This document shows, in pieces, positions 35,780-44,118 of a stretch of DNA of 64,000 nt (position 1 is its first letter; every line of letters starts with the position of its first letter). A program made the position numbers and the translations under genes. Below the pieces are notes generated by a model. It was not told where the DNA came from. It made no database searches and saw nothing but the letters and a program-made list of their open reading frames with translations. Source of the stretch: Oceanisphaera litoralis (lineage in GTDB: Bacteria; Pseudomonadota; Gammaproteobacteria; Enterobacterales; Aeromonadaceae); NCBI RefSeq assembly GCF_016907015.1, contig NZ_JAFBBE010000011.1, positions 1 through 64,000 on the forward strand. Reading direction: 5' to 3'.

Positions 35780-36099
35780 CAGCCCTGTTGCTCCGTTTGC
35801 TGGGCGGCTGACTGCGCCAGGAGTTGTTCCAGCCGGGTGACACGGGCCTCTAACTCATTGATGCGCTGCACGTAATCCGGTGTCGCACCCTGTTCGGTTG
35901 CGGCGGCCTGTTCGGTTGCGGCGGCCGGTACCGTCGCCGCGGGCAATTTCCCGGGCGAGGATTTGTAGCGGCTGACCAGTTGCAGCAACTGGGCCATGTT
36001 GACCGAGCCGCCGACCCTGGCCTTGACGGCGGCGGTGGTGATGGCCTTGCCTTCTCGCACCAGGCTGTGAATGGCGTTGATAATATCCTGTTGGGGCAT
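35779..36099 (-). CDS. Small coiled-coil protein with N-terminal helical domain
   Basis: Not assigned to a named family. The 106 residues show an N-terminal helix-turn-helix-like segment (NAIHSLVREGKAITTAAVKA, about 7-26), a repeated AATEQ linker near 60-70 and a C-terminal coiled coil (INELEARVTRLEQLLAQS). It shares a junction base with the DUF2310 gene. A DNA-binding accessory role is possible but only inferred. Confidence 0.65.
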   Translation of the reverse strand: MPQQDIINAIHSLVREGKAITTAAVKARVGGSVNMAQLLQLVSRYKSSPGKLPAATVPAAATEQAAATEQGATPDYVQRINELEARVTRLEQLLAQSAAQQTEQQG

Positions 36100-36115
36100 G
36101 ATGGCTCCGGTTGTG

Positions 36116-36343
36116 TTATCTCAGGCTGACGTTCAGCTGATCGATGACTTCGGCCCAGTCCGAGTCGTCTTGCAGCCCTTCTTTCAAAAAGGCGGACTGG
36201 GACTTGCTCCAGAAGGGGGCCTCCACCAGCTCTACCTCGGGTGGCAGGCGGTGAGAGGAGAGAAAATGCTCTATGCCCTCGTGGCTGGCGTCCAGCCCCA
36301 GTTGCTCGAACAATTCACTGAAAGGGTGAGTGATGTGTTCCAT
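36116..36343 (-). CDS. DUF2789 protein
   Basis: A 75-residue acidic protein of the DUF2789 family, common in marine gammaproteobacteria; function unknown. The ATG at 36343 (MEHITHPFSELF) follows GGAGA at 7 bp; an upstream in-frame start is less likely. Confidence 0.78.
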   Translation of the reverse strand: MEHITHPFSELFEQLGLDASHEGIEHFLSSHRLPPEVELVEAPFWSKSQSAFLKEGLQDDSDWAEVIDQLNVSLR

Positions 36344-36426
36344 TACCGTCTCCTTTTTTACCGTCAAAATGGCGTGCGGCTAACGCTTATAGCCAACTCT
36401 TGTCAGAAACAAGGGCCGCCCATGCA

Positions 36427-36729
36427 TTACAGCATAGGTGACGGGGGCTCGCGCAACACCGGCACCGACACATCCAGTACCTTCAGGCCCTGCAGCCAGA
36501 GATCACCTTCGTTGTGCTGCAGGCCATCGTGGCTGAACTCGAACCGAAACCGTGCCAGCAATCGGCCTTTTTTCCAGACATAGCGGTAGCGATAAACGCT
36601 CAGCAACTGAAACTGCTGCCGGCGACAGTACCGCTCCAGCCAGTGGCGGGCGAACTCGCTCTGACGACGAACCTGCCAGTATCCGGCCCCGAGCAGGCAG
36701 ATGGCCAGCAGTCCCAGCAGTTCAGTCAT
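36427..36729 (-). CDS. DUF3301 membrane-anchored protein
   Basis: A 100-residue protein with one N-terminal span (MTELLGLLAICLLGAGYW-like) and a basic soluble part (RYCRRQQFQLL ... RFRFEFSHDG) typical of DUF3301. Function unknown. It starts inside the DUF3549 gene end with an 8-bp overlap. Confidence 0.78.
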   Translation of the reverse strand: MTELLGLLAICLLGAGYWQVRRQSEFARHWLERYCRRQQFQLLSVYRYRYVWKKGRLLARFRFEFSHDGLQHNEGDLWLQGLKVLDVSVPVLREPPSPML

Positions 36730-37789
36730 TATCGCTCGCCACTGGTGAACCGGAAGAGGGGGCAGTCGAAAACAGGGTGCCGATGGCATGTTTCAGTGGC
36801 ACAGACAGCGCCGGGTTGTGCAGATTGGTCAGGATCAGCGGGCGCAGGGCCGGAATCGAGACCAGCTCGGCGAACAGGCCGTTGAACAGCTCGCCGTGGT
36901 GGGCTGCCAGCTGTTCCAGATAGCTCAGCAGCAGGGTTTCGTCGGTCATCTCCTGCCATAGCCGCGCCGCCAGGCTCAGCATCAGCGGCTGGCTCGGCGT
37001 CAGGGTGAGCAGGGTGGCGATTTTCTGGCGCCGCGCTTCAAAGGGTGCACAGCCGGCGGTGGCCCGCAGCAGCAGGGCGATGCGCTCCTGATCCGGCGTC
37101 TGGTGCTCCAGCTCGGCGCTGATGTCGTCCAGCAGGTGCTCGCTCAGGGCGGCGGGCTGGGGATGATGCTCACACTGGTTCAGCAGCGCCCGTTGCACCG
37201 GTTGCGGCAGGTTGAACAGCCGGGATGCCAGTGACTGGCTCAAGGTCGGATCCCGATGCAGCCGAGCCGCCAGATCGGCCAGCCCCTGCAGGCCAAGCTG
37301 TTGCCAGTCGTGCTGCTCGGGGGCGGCCAGGTAATCGAGCACACCCTGATAGAAGTCGGAAGGCGGCAGTCCCAGCTCCAGCCGTAACCGGGCATGAAAG
37401 GCGGCCAGCTTGTCCTGGGCGGGCTGAAAGGTAAAGGGCGTCTGGGCCAGTCGCTCTTGTTGCGCATCGCTGAGCGGTGCACTCGGATCCTGGCCCAACT
37501 GCTCGACCAGTGCCGCCAGGAAGTGTTTGACCGCAGCATGGTTGAACAGGCCACGCTCGTCCAGCGGCAGCTTGAGGAACCAGACGTAGGGTTGGGGCTG
37601 GTCGCGGCGTTGCCAGTAGCAGACCGCCAGCCAGGCATGGCGCTGTAATGGCCAGGGATAGGGGCGCCGGCCCGCTTCTATGGCGGCAAAGTCGTCCCGG
37701 CCAAGGGGCTGCAGGCGGCGGCCCAGATCGTAAAGGCGAAACTCGGTGCCTGCCTGGGTTAAGAATTCACTCAAGGTATCTATTTGCAT
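36722..37789 (-). CDS. DUF3549 protein
   Basis: A 355-residue soluble, mostly helical protein of DUF3549, with no known activity. AGGAGA precedes the ATG. It is divergent from yqcC and upstream of the DUF3301 gene, an association kept in many relatives. Confidence 0.8.
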   Translation of the reverse strand: MQIDTLSEFLTQAGTEFRLYDLGRRLQPLGRDDFAAIEAGRRPYPWPLQRHAWLAVCYWQRRDQPQPYVWFLKLPLDERGLFNHAAVKHFLAALVEQLGQDPSAPLSDAQQERLAQTPFTFQPAQDKLAAFHARLRLELGLPPSDFYQGVLDYLAAPEQHDWQQLGLQGLADLAARLHRDPTLSQSLASRLFNLPQPVQRALLNQCEHHPQPAALSEHLLDDISAELEHQTPDQERIALLLRATAGCAPFEARRQKIATLLTLTPSQPLMLSLAARLWQEMTDETLLLSYLEQLAAHHGELFNGLFAELVSIPALRPLILTNLHNPALSVPLKHAIGTLFSTAPSSGSPVASDND

Positions 37790-37875
37790 CGGCTTCTCCT
37801 GTCGAACCGGGGCGAATTATAGGGAGTCACAGACCAAGATGGTATAGTAGCGCGCTGTTTAAGAGGATGTTACCC

Positions 37876-38211
37876 ATGTCTGCCGAAGCCCAAACGTTGT
37901 TGTATGCCATTGAACGGGAACTGAAAGCCCTGTCCTGGTGGGAAAGCGCGCCGCCATCTGCCCAGGCATTGGCCAGTACCGAGCCGTTTTGTCTGGATAC
38001 CCTGAGTTTTGCCCAGTGGCTGCAATTTGTGTTGCTGCCGCGGCTGCAGGCGATGCTCGATGCCGGCGCGCCGCTGCCGAGCCGGATTTCCCTCTATCCG
38101 ATGGCGACCGAAAGCTTCAAATCGCTGCCCGAAGACACGGGTGCGCTGGAGGAAGCCATTGCCCGGCTGGATGAAGCCCTGTCCGGCCAGCCGGTGCATC
38201 GCGAAGCATGA
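37876..38211 (+). CDS. yqcC: YqcC family protein
   Basis: A 111-residue helical protein of unknown function. Family core FCLDTLSFAQWLQFVLLPRLQ matches E. coli YqcC. The ATG at 37876 has GAGG 9 bp ahead; upstream in-frame codons belong to the divergent gene's region. It overlaps truC by 4 bp. Confidence 0.85.
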   Translation: MSAEAQTLLYAIERELKALSWWESAPPSAQALASTEPFCLDTLSFAQWLQFVLLPRLQAMLDAGAPLPSRISLYPMATESFKSLPEDTGALEEAIARLDEALSGQPVHREA

Positions 38212-38939
38212 GTGTCGATATTATTCATGAAGACGAGTCGCTGGTGGCCATCAACAAGGATGCCGGTTTGCTGGTGCACCGCAGCTGGCTGGACAAGGGC
38301 GAAACCCGCTTTGCCATGCAGCTGACCCGGGACGCAGTGGGGTGCCATGTATTTCCGGTACATCGGCTCGACCGGCCCACCTCGGGCGTCCTGCTGTTCG
38401 CCAAAAGTGCCGAGGTGGCGCGTACCCTGACCGAGGCCTTCGGTGAGCGGCGGGTCGACAAGCAGTATCTGGCGGTGGTGCGCGGCTATATGCCGGAGCA
38501 GGGCACGCTCGATTATGCCCTGCGCCACCGGCTGGACGATATTGCCGACAAATTTGCCGATGCCGACAAGCCCCCGCAGCCGGCAGTCACGCACTGGCAG
38601 GCGCTGGCGCAGATTGAGCTGCCTTTTGCCGTGTCGAAGAAACACGACACCAGCCGCTACAGCCTGGTGCGGCTCAAACCGGAAACCGGACGCAAGCATC
38701 AGCTGCGGCGGCACCTGGCGCACCTGTTCCATCCCATCGTCGGCGATACCAGTCACGGTGATGGTCGCCATAATCGCTTTTTTCGCCGGCAATACGATTG
38801 CGAGCGCATGATGCTGCATGCCAGCCGACTGACGCTGACCCACCCGGTCAGCGGCGTGCCCCTGGTGCTGGAGGCCGGGCTGGATGCGCACTGGCAGCGG
38901 CTGGTGGATGAATTTGACTGGCAAACGGCACTCGATTAA
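38208..38939 (+). CDS. truC: tRNA pseudouridine-65 synthase
   Basis: RluA-family synthase that modifies U65 of tRNA. Catalytic Asp55 is in HRLDRPTSG. The length of 243 is normal. ATGA overlap with yqcC indicates coupling; the yqcC-truC pair is conserved in E. coli. Confidence 0.93.
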   Translation: MSVDIIHEDESLVAINKDAGLLVHRSWLDKGETRFAMQLTRDAVGCHVFPVHRLDRPTSGVLLFAKSAEVARTLTEAFGERRVDKQYLAVVRGYMPEQGTLDYALRHRLDDIADKFADADKPPQPAVTHWQALAQIELPFAVSKKHDTSRYSLVRLKPETGRKHQLRRHLAHLFHPIVGDTSHGDGRHNRFFRRQYDCERMMLHASRLTLTHPVSGVPLVLEAGLDAHWQRLVDEFDWQTALD

Positions 38940-38981
38940 CCCGGACCTCTTGGGTTAAGATCATTTTTTTCAGCAGGTTAG

Positions 38982-39905
38982 ATGTATTCTGTGACACTTC
39001 AGCCCCTATTAGACCGAATTAACCTGGAAGCCCGATCTCGTTTTGGCCAGGGTGCGGTAGCCGATTATATTCCGGCGCTGGCGCGGGTGCCTGCCGACCG
39101 TTTCGGCATGGCCATCTGTACTCTGGACGGCGAGCTGTATTGCAGCGGTGATGCAGCAGAGTCCTTTTCTATCCAGAGTATTTCCAAGGCATTTGCCCTG
39201 GCCATGGCCCAGCAACGTTACGGTGACGAACTCTGGCAACGGGTGGGAAAAGAGCCTTCGGGTCATGCCTTCAACTCGCTGGTACAGCTGGAGTTTGAAC
39301 GGGGCATGCCGCGTAACCCTTTTATCAATGCGGGGGCGCTGGTGGTGGTGGATGCACTCAGTTCACGCCTGTCGGCGCCGGTACACGCCTTTCTCGAGGC
39401 CATGCGGCTGCGGGCAGGTAATCCGACCATCCGCATCGATCATCGGGTGGCCAACTCCGAGTACGAGCACCGTTTTCGCAATGCGGCCATGGCCAACCTG
39501 ATGAAGAGCTTCGGCAATTTTCATAACGATGTGGACGAGGTACTGAAAGCCTATTTCAGCTACTGTGCCCTGTCCATGAGCTGCGTGGATCTGGCGCGGG
39601 CCTTCAGCTTTCTGGCCAACGGTGGTCGCTGTGTGCTGACCGGCGAGCAGTGGCTGTCCCGGTTGCAGACCCAGCAACTGAATGCCTTGCTGTTTACCTC
39701 CGGTCTTTACGATGCGGCCGGCGATTTTGCCTACCGGGTGGGGATGCCCGCAAAATCGGGGGTCGGTGGGGGGATAGTGGCGGTGGTGCCGGGACGCTTC
39801 ACCGTGTGTGTCTGGTCACCCGAGCTGAATCATTATGGCAACTCGGTCGCGGGGGTTTGGGCGCTGGAAGAATTGTCCCGATCCCTGGACTTACGACTTT
39901 TCTGA
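38982..39905 (+). CDS. glsA: Glutaminase
   Basis: Hydrolyses glutamine to glutamate and ammonia. The serine-dependent site is Ser66-x-x-Lys69 in SISK, with later conserved YEHRFRNAA and SGVGGGI. The length of 307 is typical. It lies between truC and yqcA, a place where E. coli has no glutaminase gene, so the order is a local insertion relative to that genome. Confidence 0.92.
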   Translation: MYSVTLQPLLDRINLEARSRFGQGAVADYIPALARVPADRFGMAICTLDGELYCSGDAAESFSIQSISKAFALAMAQQRYGDELWQRVGKEPSGHAFNSLVQLEFERGMPRNPFINAGALVVVDALSSRLSAPVHAFLEAMRLRAGNPTIRIDHRVANSEYEHRFRNAAMANLMKSFGNFHNDVDEVLKAYFSYCALSMSCVDLARAFSFLANGGRCVLTGEQWLSRLQTQQLNALLFTSGLYDAAGDFAYRVGMPAKSGVGGGIVAVVPGRFTVCVWSPELNHYGNSVAGVWALEELSRSLDLRLF

Positions 39906-39916
39906 CAGGAGTAACA

Positions 39917-40357
39917 ATGGCAGCAGTAGATATTATTATCGGCAGTGTATACGGCTCGGCGGTGCTGGTGGCCGAAACCCTGGAGCAGGCGTTGATCGAC
40001 GCGGGGCATCAGGTGCAGTTGCATGAAGACGCCGTGCTGGCGGATCTGGATAGCGGGCATTTCTGGCTGTTCGTTACTTCGACCACGGGGCAGGGCGATC
40101 TGCCGCCGAACCTGGTGCCCCTGTTTCAAGAGATGCGCGAAAGCTGCCCGCCCATGCCGCAGTTGCGTTATGCGCTGGTGGCGCTGGGTGACAGCAGTTA
40201 TGACAATTTCTGCGGTGCCGGTCGCCAGTTTGACGAACTGCTGCAAGAGCTGCAGGCACAGGCGGTGGTCAAGCGGCTGCAGGTGGACGCCACCGAAACC
40301 CTGGAGCCGGAAGAACCGGCGCTGGTCTGGCTGAAAGGCTGGATGGCGAAGATCTGA
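39917..40357 (+). CDS. yqcA: Flavodoxin YqcA
   Basis: Short-chain flavodoxin-like protein of 146 residues that binds FMN. The phosphate loop is GSVYGSA (about 9-15), and the flavin loops TSTTGQGDLP and GDSSYDNFCGAG are clear. The ATG at 39917 follows AGGAG. Close to MioC; partner unknown. Confidence 0.9.
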   Translation: MAAVDIIIGSVYGSAVLVAETLEQALIDAGHQVQLHEDAVLADLDSGHFWLFVTSTTGQGDLPPNLVPLFQEMRESCPPMPQLRYALVALGDSSYDNFCGAGRQFDELLQELQAQAVVKRLQVDATETLEPEEPALVWLKGWMAKI

Positions 40358-40390
40358 CAAATAATATCATTCACATTCTATCTTTTTGAC

Positions 40391-40427
40391 TGCGATATCA
40401 ATCCCGGACAAAGGGATTGATATCGCA
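40391..40427. repeat. 15-bp perfect inverted repeat
   Basis: TGCGATATCAATCCC (40391-40405) pairs with 40413-40427 across a 7-nt loop. It could slow transcription after yqcA, but no T tract follows. Confidence 0.75.
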
Positions 40428-40512
40428 ATAACCGTAACACAGTCAAAATCGAGATCCTGACTTTCGTCTGGATGACGGCACAGAGCGGACAACATTTATA
40501 TACAGCACGCAT

Positions 40513-40628
40513 GTAGTAGCTGCTTCAGCTGCTAAATCCGGCAACGCCGGATCTGATGCACAGAGCAACATGAAACATCGGCACAAAGATATCGCTCTGC
40601 GATATTGCACAGCTAAAGCAGTGCCTAC
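40513..40628. repeat. REPIN-like inverted pair of REP units
   Basis: GTAGTAGCTGCTTCAGCTG (from 40513) and its diverged inverted copy, read on the minus strand from 40628 as GTAGGCACTGCTTTAGCTG, flank about 70 bp. Within lie hairpins ATCCGGC-AAC-GCCGGAT (40536-40552) and AGATATCGC/GCGATATT (40587-40606). The GTAG start and GC stem resemble REP elements of Pseudomonas and relatives. Confidence 0.6.
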
Positions 40629-40717
40629 AAGGGTGTACGCGTAGCGTGTCGTGGGAGGCGGCTGTGTTGCCTCTGGTACCGGGTCTAAATGTGATCAGAT
40701 CCTTACAGGGATAGGTA

Positions 40718-41545
40718 TCACTGCTTGCGGATACCGTCTGCCTCGATCAGGATCTTGCCCTGCTTGTACAAACCACCGATGGCCTTCTTGAAGGTACCCT
40801 TGCTGATGCCGAACAGGCGGAAGATGGTGTCGGGATCCGTCTTGTCGTTGACCTTCATGAAGCCACCGGCCATGTCCAGCTTGTCGAGCACCGCCTGGGC
40901 GGCATCGTCCACCTTGCCCGCGCCCGGCTTGAACAGGGTCAGATCGATTTTGCCGTCGTCACGTACCTGCTTGATATAGCCCTTGGTGGCCAGTCCCGTC
41001 GGTACCCGACCCGCAATATCGGACTTGAATACCAGCCCCCAGAAACGGTTATCGACCACGGCCTTGAAGCCAAGCGGGGTATGCTCGGCAATCAGCAGGT
41101 CCACCTCCTGGCCGGGGCTGTAGGGAGGGAATTCCCGGCTGAGGAAACTGTCCAGCTTGCTGCTGGCCACCATGCGGCCCTCATGATCCAGATACAGGTA
41201 AACGACATAGCTTCTGCCTTCCTGCATGGGTTGAGACTGACTACGCTGAGGAACGAAGATGTCTTTTTTCATGCCCCAGTCGAGAAAGGCGCCCAGGCGG
41301 TTAATGGTGACGACTTTCAGCGAGGCAAACTGGCCGACTCGGGCCTTGGGTGTGTCGGTGGTGATCACCGGCTCCTGATCCGAGTCCAGATAGATAAATA
41401 CCGTTATCTCATCACCGGGCTGACAACCGTCAGGTAACTGGCGCCAGGGCATGAAGGCCTCGCCGTACTCTCCGGCATCCAGCCAGCCGCCTTTATCGTC
41501 CAGTCGCAACAGGGGCAGGGTGTTATTATCGCCAAGCTTGATCAT
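40718..41545 (-). CDS. cvfB: CvfB-type S1 RNA-binding protein
   Basis: RNA-binding protein of 275 residues with several S1-like barrels (for example ASLKVVTINRLGAFLDWGMKKDIFVP) and a C-terminal winged helix (RLFGISKGTFKKAIGGLYKQGKI). CvfB relatives affect virulence-factor expression in Gram-positives; the role here is unknown. I chose the ATG at 41545; another ATG 6 bp upstream is equally possible. Confidence 0.82.
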   Translation of the reverse strand: MIKLGDNNTLPLLRLDDKGGWLDAGEYGEAFMPWRQLPDGCQPGDEITVFIYLDSDQEPVITTDTPKARVGQFASLKVVTINRLGAFLDWGMKKDIFVPQRSQSQPMQEGRSYVVYLYLDHEGRMVASSKLDSFLSREFPPYSPGQEVDLLIAEHTPLGFKAVVDNRFWGLVFKSDIAGRVPTGLATKGYIKQVRDDGKIDLTLFKPGAGKVDDAAQAVLDKLDMAGGFMKVNDKTDPDTIFRLFGISKGTFKKAIGGLYKQGKILIEADGIRKQ

Positions 41546-41689
41546 GAGCATTACCGTATTCGCAAAAAAACCGATCTTAGCCTGACCGGGCCATAAAGAC
41601 CACAATTGTTAACGCATGGCCTCGGCGCCTTATTATGGGGTTAAGCGTTTAAATTCAATTAATTATGGAGTGTTTTTCGCAATTACCTG

Positions 41690-41720
41690 TTGCAAGGGCA
41701 GATAGAAATACTGCTACACT
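41690..41720 (+). promoter_or_regulatory. Candidate promoter of SLC13 gene
   Basis: An extended -10 (TGC-TACACT, -10 at 41715-41720) lies 112 bp before the start. A TTGCAA box at 41690 is 19 bp upstream, a little far. Confidence 0.4.
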
Positions 41721-41832
41721 CGTGAAGCTGAGCGGCCGCGTTAACCGGTGAAGATAATGCGTGATTCTGGCTGGGCAAAGGGACCTTATTCCAGGCAACT
41801 ACTCCCGGCCATGATCAGGAGCCAAAAATAGC

Positions 41833-43722
41833 ATGACCTCATCACAAATCACCATTCTTGTTATTCTGGTTGCCACAGTACTGATGTTTCTGTGGGGCCG
41901 CTGGCGTCACGACATGGTGGCGGCGGGCGCCTTGCTGTCTTGTGTCTTGACCGGCCTGGTGCCGGCCGACGCCGCCTTCGAGGGATTGAGTCATCCGGCG
42001 GTGATCACCGTGGCCTGCGTGCTGGTACTGAGCAAGGGGCTGCAAAGCTCAGGTGCCGTCGACGTACTGACCCGGCTGCTGCTGCCCTCCCAGGCCGGAC
42101 CGACCCTGTCCATTGCCGCCCTCACCGGGCTTGGTGCCATACTGTCTGCCTTCATGAACAACGTCGGCGCCCTGGCCCTGTTGATGCCGGTGGCAATTCA
42201 GATGGCCCGACGCCAGCAATTGCCGCCCGGCAAGGTGCTGATGCCATTGGCCTTCGGCACCATACTGGGCGGTATGACCACACTGATTGGTACCCCGCCC
42301 AACCTGATTGTCTCCGGCTTTCGTCAGGCCAGCGGAGAGGGGGTATTCGGCATGTTCGATTACACCCCGGTCGGGCTGGCGGTGGCGGCGCTGGGGGTGG
42401 GCTTCGTGGCGCTGATTGGCTGGCGCATAGTGCCGGAACGCAAGCAGTCGGGCGTCGAGGGTTTCGATTCCGGCGCCTATATCACGGAGGCGCGGGTGCC
42501 GGCCGGCTGCAAGGCCGAAGGCATGACCCTGAGAGAGATAGAGCAGGCGCTGGTGGAAGCCGACGCTCAGGTGCTGGGGCTGGTACGCAACGAGGTGCGG
42601 GTGGCGCCGCCCAGCCCGCGCCGCCGAACCCGGGCCGGCGATATTCTGATGCTGGAGGCGGAAGCGGAAACCCTGTCTCATGCCCTGTCCAGCCTGGGTC
42701 TTAAACTGGAAGAAGCCAAGGCGACCCGAGAAGAAAAAGAGAAAGAAAAAGAGAAAGAAAAAGAGAAAACCAACGAAAAGGGCAGTGCCGAGGCCCAGGC
42801 CACTCCGGTTGCTGCCACGCCTGATGAAGCAGGCAGCGCCGAGGGCAGCGGTTCGGATACCTCGGATGAAGTGGTGCTGACGGAGCTGGTGATACTGCCA
42901 AGCTCCGAACTGCTGGGGCGCACGGCAAGAGGCATTCAGCTGCGTACCCGCTATGGTGTCAACCTGCTGGCGGTATCACGTCAGGGGCAGCGCTCGGTCA
43001 AGCGACTGCGGGCGCTGGCTTTCAGAGCCGGTGACTTGCTGATGATGCAGGGCGGGCCCGAGGCGATCGCCGAATTTGCCTCCAGCACCGGCTGTGTGCC
43101 TCTGGCCGAGCGTGACTTGCGTATTCCCGATAAACGCAAGGCCCTGATGGCGACCGGCATCATGGCGGCGTCGATCGCCGCCGCTGCCCTTGGGCTACTG
43201 CCGGCGGCGGTGGCCTTTGCCGCCGGGGTGCTGGCGTCCATGGTGCTGCGCACCGTGCCGCCTCGTTCGGTTTATACCGCCGTCGACTGGCCTGTGGTGG
43301 TGTTGCTGGGTGCGCTGATCCCGGTAGCCGAGGCGATGGAGTCCACCGGTACCGCCCAGCTGATTGCCAATCTGTTGTTGAACGGGGTGGCCCAGGGGCA
43401 TGCCATCGTCGCCCTGCTGTTGATCCTGGTGGTGACCATGACCTTGTCGGATTTGATGAATAACGCGGCGACGGCGGCGGTGATGTGCCCCATTGCCATC
43501 GGTACCGCCACCCAGTTGGGCGTGAGCATGGATCCCTTCCTGATGGCGGTGGCCATCGGTGGCTCCTGCGCCTTTCTTACCCCGATTGGGCATCAGAATA
43601 ATACCCTGATCCTGGGGCCGGGGGGCTTTCGCTTCGGCGACTACTGGCGTCTGGGGCTGCCATTGGAGCTGTTGGTGGTTGTGATCAGTATCCCCATGTT
43701 ACTGTGGGTATGGCCGTTGTAA
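41833..43722 (+). CDS. SLC13-type permease with RCK (TrkA-C) domains
   Basis: Inner-membrane secondary carrier of 629 residues. Two halves of about five or six spans flank a cytoplasmic insert (about 205-420) made of two TrkA-C-like ligand-binding domains. Transport motifs FMNNVGALALLMPVA and LMNNAATAAVMCPIA with TPPN and TPIGHQNN loops are present. The two TrkA-C parts are joined by a highly charged low-complexity linker (Glu-Lys repeats, about 297-318). Substrate may be sulfate, a dicarboxylate or another anion; the sequence does not settle it. Confidence 0.85.
   Translation: MTSSQITILVILVATVLMFLWGRWRHDMVAAGALLSCVLTGLVPADAAFEGLSHPAVITVACVLVLSKGLQSSGAVDVLTRLLLPSQAGPTLSIAALTGLGAILSAFMNNVGALALLMPVAIQMARRQQLPPGKVLMPLAFGTILGGMTTLIGTPPNLIVSGFRQASGEGVFGMFDYTPVGLAVAALGVGFVALIGWRIVPERKQSGVEGFDSGAYITEARVPAGCKAEGMTLREIEQALVEADAQVLGLVRNEVRVAPPSPRRRTRAGDILMLEAEAETLSHALSSLGLKLEEAKATREEKEKEKEKEKEKTNEKGSAEAQATPVAATPDEAGSAEGSGSDTSDEVVLTELVILPSSELLGRTARGIQLRTRYGVNLLAVSRQGQRSVKRLRALAFRAGDLLMMQGGPEAIAEFASSTGCVPLAERDLRIPDKRKALMATGIMAASIAAAALGLLPAAVAFAAGVLASMVLRTVPPRSVYTAVDWPVVVLLGALIPVAEAMESTGTAQLIANLLLNGVAQGHAIVALLLILVVTMTLSDLMNNAATAAVMCPIAIGTATQLGVSMDPFLMAVAIGGSCAFLTPIGHQNNTLILGPGGFRFGDYWRLGLPLELLVVVISIPMLLWVWPL
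42729..42770 (+). repeat. Coding microsatellite (Glu-Lys repeat) in the SLC13 gene
   Basis: A 12-bp purine unit GAGAAAGAAAAA is repeated about three and a half times and codes alternating Glu and Lys in the linker between TrkA-C domains. Unit length is a multiple of 3, so copy-number change would keep the frame. Confidence 0.85.
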
Positions 43723-43753
43723 ACGGGACAGAATGGATACGGAAGGAGGTAAC

Positions 43754-44032
43754 ATGCAGAATGAATTGAATAACAAAATCGTGCTGGAGGTCTTCGACAA
43801 GATTCAGCGTTTTGGTGAACCCCATGAAGATGGGCATATGCTGGACGGCATAGTGGCGAGCAGCGACTTTGACGGTTACAGCGTGGTCTTGTCCGGCAGC
43901 GGCGTCACCTTGCAGTTGAACTTCCACCAGAGTTATCACTTCGACTATGCCAGTGATACGCTCAAGGACCAGTTCATGGCGAAAGTCGATTATATTCATC
44001 GCCATTACAACGAGCGTCAGCAAGGCAACTGA
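43754..44032 (+). CDS. DUF3081 protein
   Basis: A 92-residue conserved protein of unknown function. Family sequence LDGIVASSDFDGYSVVL and VTLQLNFHQSYHFDY is clear. GGAGG lies just before the ATG at 43754. It is convergent with dbpA. Confidence 0.8.
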   Translation: MQNELNNKIVLEVFDKIQRFGEPHEDGHMLDGIVASSDFDGYSVVLSGSGVTLQLNFHQSYHFDYASDTLKDQFMAKVDYIHRHYNERQQGN

Positions 44033-44072
44033 ATTTTGCTATCGCTTCAGTGACGAGACCGAGAGGCAAAAA

Positions 44073-44108
44073 TTCAACCCGATCACCATAAGGGACGATC
44101 GGGTCGAA
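44073..44108. terminator. Hairpin between DUF3081 gene and dbpA
   Basis: A 12-bp stem with one mismatch (44073-44084 with 44097-44108) lies between two convergent genes. No long T tract follows, so it is only a probable shared terminator. Confidence 0.45.
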
Positions 44109-44118
44109 TCGCGTCGTC

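Larger units (their letters stand above)
40358..40717. other. 360-bp intergenic region with nested repeats
   Basis: No gene is seen. It holds a 15-bp perfect inverted repeat (40391-40427) inside a 9-bp outer one (40385-40393 with 40440-40448), a REPIN-like pair (40513-40628) and several GCGATAT words. It is AT-richer than its flanks. Confidence 0.6.

Noticed and set aside
40391-40427. Terminator of yqcA
   Set aside because: Good stem but no T tract after it on either strand; kept as an inverted repeat only.
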